A DNA stretch of 64,000 nt from positions 23,733,557 through 23,797,556 of the forward strand of contig OZ023273.1 of NCBI GenBank assembly GCA_964007475.1, written 5' to 3'. The translations under genes were made by a program, and so were the position numbers. The stretch comes from Hybos culiciformis (lineage: Eukaryota > Arthropoda > Insecta > Diptera > Hybotidae). The notes beneath the pieces are model-generated. The model was not told the origin of the DNA. It searched no databases and worked only from the letters and a program-made list of their open reading frames with translations. Below, in pieces: positions 27,501-39,800 of the stretch; the stretch's first letter is position 1, and each line of letters begins with the position of its first letter.

Positions 27501-27764
27501 TTTCGATTTCAATTTAAATACGATTTCTTTAGTTAAATTACATTGATTTTTATATTTATGCAATTATAATTCAATTATATCCAGAGGATCTTATTCTATT
27601 TTTTTAATACATCTTTTATAACATAATTAAAATTAATTTATAAATTTTAAAATTTTAACTTTATTTTTGATACATTTTAATAATTGGCTGTTTTTTTTTT
27701 CTAATATTTTTTTTTTAAATTTTATTAAATTTTTTTTAAATTCATATTTTAAATTTTAATTTCG
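24513..27764. other. A+T-rich intergenic stretch downstream of the SCP gene
   Basis: Nothing recognisable. A 62-codon hydrophobic frame at 25944-26132 has no family features. The last few hundred bases are the presumed 3' flank of SCP. Confidence 0.5.
27721..27726 (-). promoter_or_regulatory. Possible SCP poly(A) signal
   Basis: AATAAA on the minus strand, 38 bases past the SCP stop codon. Such hexamers are frequent by chance in DNA this A+T-rich (another lies at 27660-27665), so the choice is uncertain. Confidence 0.3.
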
Positions 27765-27875
27765 TTAAAACGACACTTTTCCAAAGATGAAATTTCCGGG
27801 GGCATTCTTATCTTCGGCTGCAAAATATTGATTCCATAACACGGCAAATTGTTCTCGAGTTACTTCATCTTTACC
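27765..27875 (-). CDS. SCP: SCP coding exon 6 (degenerate hand 4, stop)
   Basis: This 111-nt phase-0 exon encodes GKDEVTREQFAVLWNQYF, then AAEDKNAPGNFIFGKVSF and a TAA stop (27767-27765). The C-terminal signature is diagnostic. The loop of the fourth hand is shortened and lacks acidic ligands, so it is not expected to bind Ca2+. Confidence 0.95.
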   Translation of the reverse strand, partial: GKDEVTREQFAVLWNQYFAAEDKNAPGNFIFGKVSF

Positions 27876-30800
27876 CTGTAAAAGAAATGATGTAATTATA
27901 GATATAAAAAAATTCACTTAATCATATAAATCATGTTCATTGCGGTAGTATTCAGTTCAGTGGCAGCTATTGGTCAATAAATACATTTTTAATTATAATT
28001 TTGAGTTACCTGAGCCATTTTAGCAAAAGCTCTCTCGCATTCGTCCTTATCTAAACCATAACCAGAGCATACAAGAGCGAATTCATGAGCATCTATTCCT
28101 CCATCATTAGATGCGTCCTCCAAATCGAACATAAAATTCATATACCTGTCGAATTTTTAAACGTTCAATATCAAAATTTAATATTCTATTATATTATATA
28201 ATTGTCTTAATTGAAAATTTTCAAGGATAATGTAAATATGATAATTAAAATTTTTTTAACGCAGCACGTATTCTTAAATTTAAGTGGGACCAAACATTGT
28301 TGCTTCATAAAAAAGTTAATATATGCTTATGTATATAAAAAATGTGATAATATGAAATATCATGTTATGTTTTTAACTTTTTCTAAATTGCATATTTCTA
28401 GGAATGTGAAGAAATCAATGGTGTGTTAGAAATTATTTTCATTTGTTGAATAATAAGGCTGTCACACTTCGGCTTTTTAATGGCTTTTTGAAAAAGCTAT
28501 CATCGTTGTGGCTATTTTGTGGCTTTTTCCATACAAAAAAAAGAAAAAAAAGCTAGTGGCTTTTCAAAAAGCCACTAGAAAATCAGGGATCAAATAACAA
28601 ATGAACTCTGTGAGAAAAAAATAAACTAACAATTGCATACTTTCAGGAAGTTGGCGGCAATTTTTTAAAAAAAACGAATAAAAAAACAAAAAAAATTCCC
28701 AAAAAAAAAGGAAAAAGATATGACAAAACGAGAAAAAAAAAGAAAAAAAACCAAAAAGTGCAAGTGTGAACGCATTTAAAAAAGCCGTCATGAGTAGTGG
28801 CTTTTTAGTTGTAGTGTGACTCGCTTATAAGAAAAGATATTAGCTAGAAGAAAATTTTAGAGATTGTGATAAATTCCGTTACTTTTCTTGAGATATGGTA
28901 TAATACCATTTTATTGCGACAACAAAGTGGCTCTATAACGATAGAAAAAGATTTGAAAACTAACTTGATTTTTTAAGAATTCTTGATAGTTAAAAAAAAA
29001 AAATTTAAATAAAATTTTATTAAAAAACCTGTGTTGCCACTCAAGTGCTGATGAAGGGTCTTTTGCATAACTATCCCACATGGTACACCATTCTTCAACT
29101 GAAACCTAGAAGTAATTAAAAATCTATTAATGAATAAATACTATATTTTTTTATAAAAAATAAAATAAAATATTGACCTTATGAAGACGGATTAAAATTA
29201 ATTAATATGATTTCATTAACTAAAAGACGAGAAGTAGCTGATATTTTCATTATATATTACATACTATGTCCCAATTAATTTCCTAACGACAAAATTTTTG
29301 TTCAATGCAGACAGCACAGAACAAATTTTGGACAATTCGCCCCAAATTAATAGAATGTGTTCTTATAATATGACTAAGTCCGTTTTTTCTTTTTTGATGG
29401 ATAGCTGGCTAAGAACATGCTCTAATTTATATCAAATTGGCTTCAGCTAACATAGTTCCAATTTATTTTAAAATTCATATAAATAATAGAGAATATAAAT
29501 TCCATTAGTATTATAGTCTTTATACCTTAATTTGTCCACTATATTAAAGTAAGTGTTAAATTTAGTCAAATTGAGATAAATTATGGAAGAGATAATTTTG
29601 TGAAAAACCTCATCGATAAACTTAAAAAAAAAATTGAAATAGCAATAAAAACATTATTTCCAATATTAACTTTATCAAAATTTATTTTTATTCTCAGTAA
29701 TTCAAAAGTATATTATGTTTATTAACTTCGAGGTTACAAAAAATGTAAAATATTACTAAATTAATTATCAAAAACATTTCAAATATTTGGTTATTGAACA
29801 ATAATTTTACATTTAATAAAAAAAATTTAATTATGGAAAATATCGAAAATGAAAATAAATTTCTGGTTAATTTGGTTTCAAATTAAGATTAATATTTATC
29901 TATCACCAATTATGTAATCAATTTCAATAATGTTATAATTATAAACTATTTGATGATAATTGTAAAAAAATCATTAACAATTTTCACGCAAAAAAAAAAA
30001 AAATCAATCAACAATAATTATTTAGAAATAATAATAACTAGGTATTTACAGTTAAATATAAATAATATAAATGACTTATTTTAATTGGAACTCTATATAT
30101 ATGAATTTATATTAACTCGTTATGTCTTTTTGACGGTATGACACCCTACCATCAGTTTAGTTTTTAGATATCACGGTCATAACTTTGTAAAAACACCCAG
30201 AAACACTAATAACTTTGTAAAAACATTTTGTGATTATTATTTTAAAACAAATTTACTATTTTATTATAATAGGTACCTATAAAAAATTTAATTTTTTTTA
30301 CGGACTACCAATACTGTGTAATATGCAATTTATATTGTACATAATACAATAAGTATTACACATTATATGCAAAGAATATTATTCACATAAATATTGGTAC
30401 ACTTAAATTTTTAAGCTAACTTATTCGCTCTACATCAATAAGATAAATGAAAGTGAAAATTCAATGGCAAGGATAATAACTACTACTACCAAAATAAAAA
30501 TCTAGATACAATGCACAAACTTATTGATATAATATTTCAATACTTAAATTTTCGTAAAACATTGATGCAAAAAAAAAGTTATAAAGTTAATATTATGCAA
30601 TACCAAAACCATTAATATTAAATTCACTTATTCAAATTTTAAGTACATAATTTTCAATTTCATTCCAATTGAATAACACTTTTCTCATATTTCATTGGAT
30701 TGGAAAAGTCTGGTAATAAATTGTATTTATTGATTATAGAATTTTCCAATTATTGAGAAGTTCTTTGGAAAACCAGATAATAATTCAAAAACCACAAATT

Positions 30801-33800
30801 TATTTAAGCTCAACAATGCTTCTAAAACATTTGTAAATCTTTTCTTTTTTTTTAATAAGTAGATTTTTACAAGGATTTATGAGCTTAAAGACCATTTTTT
30901 TTATAGAAAGAATTATTATAAATGTATTTTTGATAGTGTTTCATGGTACCAAATAGCTTATGGTTTTCATTATTATGTATTCGAAATTGTAGAATAACAG
31001 TATACAATTTGTTGTATAAACCTAATTTGAAAGAAAGTGTTGACTTTATCGGATTTACTAAAAACTATGAGTAATACGTAATTTATTATTTTATAACATA
31101 GCTGATGAGCGAATTTTGACATAAATGAATTTAGTAGTATCAACTAGGTATTACAATAATTACTTAACTCTAAAATGGGTAAATACTAACTAAAAGATCT
31201 TTTTTTTTTTTTAATTAATACTTTCTATCTGAAAAAATCTACATTTCAAAAGCAAATCTATATATGTGTGTGTTTTGTTAATTTAATTATTTTATAATTT
31301 AAAATTCACTTGTTTCAATACATCTCCATATATATAAAATTATTTTAGGTAAAAAGCGCAGATGCACATATTACAAGCAGAGTTAAAGAAATAAAATTGG
31401 AGTACCCAGTTAATAATTTCATAATCTAATTAGTTCACTGTATTATACGATTTCATTGAAGAGTAGAACAAAATTTAATTTGATTTGTTTTATTAAATGT
31501 CGTTTCAAACTTAGAATATAACAGAACTAAAGAGTTAAAGGGAGGCGGGAAGTATTGCTTCCTATGCTTGAACTAAGTTCCGCAGTTGTTAGTTATACAA
31601 GATCTTAACAAATTTCTTAACTAAACATTTTTGAAATGGTGTTTATAATACAATATTTCAAGGAAGAAATAAAAGTCAATTGCCTTTTGTGTGCCAATAA
31701 ATATTTAAATAATAAAATGCATTATTGAAAAAAATTCTGTTCCTTTTTACTATAATAATAAAAAAAAATGTGTTCGTAGTCTATAAATAATATTAAGAAT
31801 TTTCATTCTTATGATATTTTCTATTTCAAATGCTTTCTGCAAATTAAATTCGATCTATTTTGTGGATGGTCAACATGTATGTTTTTATAAATAGTATGCT
31901 TTTGGAAAGAAAATTGTATTCATTGAGAATATTTTACAATTTTTATATATAAAAGTGATAAATATTATTTTTCCAAGGATACAATTGCAACAAAACTACA
32001 GCAGCAGTTAATCTTCGTATATTCCGCATTAAATAATGAAATTAGCTATTAATTTTATATGAGAACAAATTTATTTTTTATAATAATGAATTAACGTAAA
32101 TTTTGCTATACCAAAAATGTTTAACCTTTGGCAAAAGTAAACAACAATACGGTTATGTATCTATCTTAAATTGACGAAAAACGTTGAAGTTATGTGAATG
32201 TCACATATTTTTTTTTTTCAAATTTGAGAGTAGTTAAAATAAGAAGATCGGTAATAATTATTCTTATGCACACTTCTTTTCATTTAAAATCAATCATCAA
32301 TCAATCATAATCCAATAAATATTCTATATCAAGCGTCGGCAAGACTTTCATCAACTGGGCCAGATGCAGATTTTTCAATTTTTTTGTGGGATTAATTCTT
32401 TCATTTACTTAATTTACAATTCGTAATGCTACAATAACAGCAGCCCTTCAGAAAATTTGGCGATCAGTATTTAGCAGAAAACAATATTTTTAATGCAACA
32501 TTTATTGAATAATGCAAAAAGTTGCAGTAATATAATTTTTTTAAAAGCTGAATTATATAAATATGAGGTTCTGAATGGAATTTTTGATAGTTTTAATTTT
32601 TTTTGCTGTTAAAAAATTATAAAAAGGCCTAGAAGAATAAATCAGGCCGAATAACAAGGCGGCAATAAAAATCTTGGAGGGCCAAAAAAGAACACCGAAT
32701 GGGCCGTATCTGGCCCGCGGGCCGTATGTTGCCGACCCTTGTTCTATATGATATAAAACAGGGTTTAGACTAGTCCCAGTGTAAATTTAAAAAAAAACAT
32801 AGTAAAGTTTATGAATTTGTAAATTTAATAAAATAAAATATTATAATATAAAAATTAAAAAAAAATCTGAAAGTTTTTTTAAAGATTGATTATTTTGCCC
32901 CTTTTTTTCAATTTATTCGAACTCACTTATCCATAAACATTTTCACTATGAAATCCAACTTCCAATCCAGAATTTTTTTGTATGAAAAATCAAAGTTCAA
33001 TCACACAAGCTGGAACTTTTCCATCATCATCCTAGTGAAAAGAGAATATACAGCACGATTGTGATCGACTTACATAATGATTTTGTTAGGTTCTTTTTTA
33101 AACGGCGAATCGAGTGTCTTATAAAAAAACATTGTTTATTACAGATAAAATTACTTAATTTTTTTTTTTTAAATCATTATCATCAAACGATAAAATTTAA
33201 TTCCCTTTTTTATTTCATCCTTGGAAAATCTATATAAAGAGTTTTATTTCTTTTATTTTTTTTTCCATGATACAGAATTTTTAATCAAGTTTTGTTAAAA
33301 TTAATTTAAATCTGAGATTTGTGCCTTATCGTTTGTAGCATATTGTTTTTTTTTTATTTATACATATATTTATTTGAATACTTAATGGATCATTTGGTTA
33401 GCTACATAGGTTAATTTTGAATTTATTAACAAATTATTATAGTAATATTTTGCTTATTTCTTTTATTATAATATCGAGCAAACAAAAATTTCAATTAGTA
33501 TTATATTTATCGAAAAAAAAGCAAGCATACATATTGTTGACTCATCATAATAAATCAAGTAAAATTTCATTTCATTGAACATAGAAATAAAGTATTTATT
33601 AAATTACTTAAACATTATTATATGCAAAAACATCATACATTGAACAATTTTATTTCATTGTAATTTAAGATGAAATAAAATATATTGTAGAAATATTGTA
33701 ATCATAAGGAATTTTTCCACCCCAATAATTTTTGGTCGACAAAATTTTTCATCAATTTTCAAGGTAAAGTATTTTATTTACTTTAAGAACAAAGAAAATT

Positions 33801-36800
33801 TGTATTTTTACTTTTTAAATGGTATTTTTTTAATATAGAAATTAAAAGAATTTATTCAAGTAATTTGAACACAAATAATAGAATTTTTGGGTCAATACTA
33901 ATTTCTTCTATCCTTGAAAATTTTTTTCCTTTGATGCTCTTTTGCATTTACTTCATTATTTTATCAAATTTATTTTATTTTTTGCTTCCAACTTTACAAA
34001 ATTGAAAACTTTTGATAGAAAAATTTACTTTTATTTTTAATTTAAACTGAAAGATTGTTTTATAAAAATAAAAAAAATTTCTAAATGGAGACAAGAGAAT
34101 TGATATTAAATCTAATGTAACAAAAAAACTAATTTTACTTATTTGTTCTGCTTAATTGATAGTTGAGGCACCATATCTAGTTTTTATTTTCTCACGGGCA
34201 GCGGGCAATAGAAATAATTTTTTCAAATTTTAGAGGATGTCTTTTTTTACAGATGTCTTTTAGAAAATGTTTTTACAGACAGTCTCTCAATTCTTACAAA
34301 AGTTAATCTTTTCATACAAAGTCAGTTTATAACAGAGCAGAATAATATTATAAGTCCAAATGGGAACATAAGTAGTTTATAGTCGCAGCTTGAATTAATT
34401 TTAAATCTTGACTCACGATATTTCAAATTCAAAGAAATAATATTGTGATACGAATATTCTCTATACCTACACTTATGACTTTTCTTCATTTTCTGTTTTA
34501 GCTTAGGTCGCAGAGGAGCCCAACTTCTCTCGATGTTAATAATTTTTTTAAATAAATTATTTATTTAATGAACTTTAAGAGTAGATACTTAATGTTGTGT
34601 TAGTGTAGTGTACCTTACGACCTATTTTAAAATAATTTTGTAATGTTAAAAATTATATGTGTAAGGTTACAATAAGCTTAACTTTGTTAAATATATACAT
34701 ATAAATTATTTTTTTAAGTACAAAAGTTTTATGTTCTACTTTTAAAATGTCGTTTTCAGAAATCTTTTAAGTAATATATTAACAATACTTGATTTTCATT
34801 TTACACAATATTTTTCTGTGAAAATACGAATGAAAATCTTTTTTTTATAATAATTTTTAATTTGCTGTTTATGACAAGATACAACTCTTTTAAATTTTTT
34901 AACATGTATTCTCGTTTCAGCAAAAAAAAAATAAAAATAAAAAAAAATAAATATAATCCCAAGGTAATAATATAAAAATGTTTTTTTTTGTTTTACAAAT
35001 TTACAAACTTATATGCATTCTATGCACATTACTTCTTCCAATTCGATCATTAAGGGATTTTATACCAAATCCTTTGGGGATAAATTTTATTAATATAATT
35101 TTATGTAATTTGTGTTGTTATTTGATTTTCTATAGTTGTTTAATTTAATGTAAATTCTTGCATAATGTAAAAAAAAATTATTATTTTATAGTTTTTGGTT
35201 CATTATGAATAACTCAAACTGAATATATCCTTCAATACTTCGTGTATGATATAATGAATGACAATATACATTATTTAAAATTATGTATATTAAAGAAAAT
35301 AAGAGATTTGAAATTTTTATTGCAATTTATTTAGATTTTTAAATTGTTCAGTAAAATTATTTTGATTTTTAAGCGATATTAGATCAAGATAGGACTACGA
35401 AAAAGTAGAAAATTAAGTCCACTTACCATCATATTTAAATAATTTTAAATATTCTTATTTTTAATTTAACGTTCATAAAAAAAAAATACCTAATTTTCAT
35501 TCAACTGAAAGTATTACAATTATTACAAAGCACAAAAAAAAACAATTTTTGTTCTACTTTTAAAAAGTTGTTAATATTTTAGTTTTTTCTTTTTATGTAT
35601 ATTTAATGTATAATATATGTACAATGAGCATATATAGTTGTTTTTAAAGAACATTTTAATAATTTTTTGGGTGAAAATTTTTTTTTTTTAATTGCCTGGA
35701 ATATTTTCTTTGAAAATTTTGTATACGTCTAGATATGTGTGTATCTATACACAAAAAAAAAAGAAGATCTCGACATATTAAAAATTCTATAGAGTCAAAG
35801 AAAAAAATTAAATCTGTAAAAACGAGAACAAGAATTTAAGCAATTTTTTGTTGACAGCCAAAACAATAATGAATAAAAAATAAACATTTCCACAGTAACA
35901 TCATATTTCGTTACATTTTTAATTTACATATAGTACCACAGTACACTTAATAATTTTATTTTTCAAAAAGAATTTTAATGTTTATAAAATAACATTGAAA
36001 ATGACATGAAAGTTTGAGATTAATTATACGATTAAAGAGGTTTAAATCAAAAAAAAAAAAAAACTGAAGCAAAAGAAAATCAACTCTTCCATTCCATTTA
36101 TAATTTTTTTATTATTTTCGGGCAGGTGAATATTATAGAAATCGATTTTCATTTAAAGTTCTGAACTGAATGTCAATGTATATGTATTAAATAAAAGTAA
36201 ATTTATACTTTATAAAATAAAATGACATTGTTAAATTATTGTAATTTTTACCTACTGGGCTATAATAACAAAAAATTTTTGATAGAAATTATGTGCTGAA
36301 TAATAAAATCCAAACAGCAATATTAAGTTTTTTTTTTCCCCAAGAAGGAAAAATAAATTTAATATTATTTTATCCACTTATGATCATCCTTGATACTATT
36401 GTAAAATAAAATTACATTAATATCCTGGATGGTCAGAAAAATATTATATAGGTAACATTTTTTTTTTTTGTGTAATATCCGCTCAAGATGCAATTTCTGA
36501 TTAAAATTTTCTTTTCTTGAAGAAGAAAATATTTAAAAAAAAAAAAAAACAATTTTCTTTTTTATATTTTCTTTAAAAAAAAAAAAAAAATTAATATAAT
36601 ATTATTTTACAGATAATGACATATAATTTTTATAATAAATTAAATTTTATAACATAATTGTACAATTTATTATTTTGATTATGAACAGCAGCTGTTTGAG
36701 TTTAAAATACTTCAAGGATTTTAGTTTTTTCGTTTGCTTTAGTTCATTAGGAAGTTTTTACATGTTCATTAAAAAACTCTACATGTGCATTAAAAAACTT

Positions 36801-39800
36801 ACGAGTAGAGAACAACAATATGCGACTAATTAAATAGATAAAATAAATAAAAAATAGATAAAAAAGTTTAGTATGTAGGCTTTTAATTGATTTGTGTTAG
36901 ATAATTAAATTTTTGATGGATAATTAATGAATTTTGTAATTTTATTGATGGAAAATTATTCCTTCAACATCAGTATAATATTTTCCTTGAAGAATTATGA
37001 CAATATTCAAGAATTTGTGCGATAATTATAGATATTTGAATCACCTAATAAATTAAAAAAAAAATTTTCATCTGTTTATAAAGTACCCAGTTGTTTTTAT
37101 TTTATTTATTTTCTTATGTGTTGCAATAAAAATTTTCTTATGAGCATTAGTATTGAAAATAAACTAAGTCCTATAATGAACTTCCATTTAATTTCCTTTG
37201 ATTCTGTTATTGAATTTAATTTTATTATATTTCATTTTCTTGATTAAATTGATGAAAATTTATTGAGTTATATTTTGGATCTGCAGACACAAATAGAAAG
37301 GATATAAAGCAGACCAATATTTTGTCTATTGTGTTGTCGAGTTTTATGAGATAAAAATAATGCATTGTTCAAAAATGTCGTCGATAGTGGTAGCAATGAA
37401 AATTCATTAGTTCGTTTTCTTTTTTGGGACTAAATATAGAATTATTATTAGTTTTTCATGTCTCTGCTAGTTCGGAAAAATAAAAAACTTTTTTTCTTTC
37501 CATCAATTTTTATTTGAACCAAATTAGAAATTAAGGATATCTAAAAATAGTTTAAAACGTTGATTAAATTTTAGGTTTTCGAACAAGATAATATGAATTC
37601 TTTTAGATCACTATCATCAAAAAGTAAAAATCCCAATGATTGATAGTGGGGTTATAAGTATATCAAAATTGAACTTTCATTATCAATCAATGCTCGCACG
37701 TTTAGTTGCGAAGGAAATCAAAATGTTAAAAATTATTGTCAATGAAAGAAAAATAAAAATAAATTTTAATTTCGTTATAAGTATATGAGTAGGTACATTC
37801 GGTGAAAAAATTTGATTCAGTTAAGAAAATATAAGCTCTTATAAGTGGATGATATTATAGCACTAAATAGTGACGACTTCATAAAGGAAGTCGTCATACA
37901 TAGATTAAGAAATTTTATCACAAAAACAATAGTTTCTCCTTGGTTATTATAAAGGAATCAATGATATATCGAAAATTAAAGTAGCAACATAAAAATATAT
38001 GTACGATATATTTCTCTACAGATTTAGATCATAAAAACGAAAACATAATAGGTCTCAGTATATAAAAAGGAAAAAAAAAAACGTCTGTAAATAAGAAATG
38101 ATAACATGGTTGATGATGGTTTCATATAATTTCTTTTTCTTTGATAATATAAATTTATATTTTAAAAATAGAAAAATTGCATTGCAATATTATGGGGTTG
38201 TAAAAGTAATTGATGCTGTCATTTTATTTTATCCAGATTCTCTTAATCGCACTCAGATAAACGATATAAAAGCCATTACTACACAATTTTTATTTTACGA
38301 TGATAAGAAGATCTTGAATTCTGATTTTTTTTTATTATTGTTATAATCGATTTTTTTCTTTATTAGTTTTTTGAAGAGAAAATTATTTTTAAATTTTAAC
38401 CATATTTGCATTTTTGTTTGTAAAATTAGAGTGACTAGAATTTTTTTTCTTATACTAAAAGAAAAATTTATTAATTTTGTTATGTTATCTAATGTGCCTG
38501 GAACTGCCGGGTCTTTCGATATAACAATGGACAGTTACGTTTATCAGTCGTAATAAAACAAAACACAACCATTTGAAAATTGGAATATTCACTTCCTTTT
38601 TTATTTATCTTGATTTTGACACACATTTCTAAAATAGAGACAACACCTTAAATTGGTCCATTGGATTTTTTGAACAGTATATTTTGATATAAGTGTTCTC
38701 AAAATAATTTTTGTTTTTAAATTAGATTGTGGGTTTATGGTCAAAAGTTTTATCTTTATTAAAAATAAATTTTCTAATAATTTTTAAGTTTCATTATATG
38801 TAATTATGTACTGTACAAAATACTATACATACCTGTCCATCACCATCTTTGTCTGCTTTTGATCTTAAACCTTCCCAAATTTTTAGCATAATATCGTGTG
38901 TTTCAGTATGTTTGGGATGATCAGCTGGCCAACCCCTTAATTCACAAATTTTCTAAAAATAAAATTATTCTTAATCAAGCATATTCAAGATACAATTATA
39001 TTTTATTTATAATTACTTCAATAGCAATTTTAAAATCATCCAAATCTATTTCACCACTTTGATTGATATCTGAAAAAGAAAGTGTAAAAAATAGTTAATA
39101 ACAAAAAAAAGCATGAGATGGTTTAAAAATGACTATAACTTAATCAAATTGTATGATATTGATTGATGGCAAAATGCTCAAAAATATATCTAGAAATATC
39201 TTTTGTTTTCTCTGAATTGGAATATATAATTATTGAAAATATCATTCTAATTTTTTTTTTTAAATCGAAAAGATAGATCAACGATTATAACACATAATAA
39301 TTATCATTTTGATTTAGTTTTAGTTTTTTTTTTTTTTATTTTGTCATTATGGAACCAATATAAAGTTTAACAATGCAATGGTAGTTTTTGAATAATAATA
39401 ATACAGAGCTGATTCATGTATACAAAAAAAGATAATAAAAATCAATGTTGATAAAAAAATTTCAATTTTCGTTAATAATGTATAAGAGTAGCTTACAGCT
39501 TCATTAAAATATACACGCCAGAATATATTATATGGAATTGGCTCACAAAATTATAAATTTATGGAAAGCAAAGGAAATTGTATATAATTTCACTTTTCCC
39601 AGCAAACAAAATAATTATAGTTGAAAAACGAATCTATTTAATTTTAATTAAAAAAAAAAAATATGCAACGAATTTGGTTTGTTATAAAATGTTTAACAGC
39701 TCTACGTATAAATATTTTATTATGCGTCAGATATTTATCATCATGACATGTCAACCACAACATTATTAAGTGACTTGTGCAACGTAAAATGTGTAATTAC

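Noticed and set aside
28211..28429. 72-codon plus-strand frame inside SCP intron 4
   Set aside because: Antisense to a well-defined gene, chance length for this composition, no family features.
28564..28791. 75-codon minus-strand Phe-rich frame
   Set aside because: Translation of poly-A/T inside the intronic MITE; low complexity.
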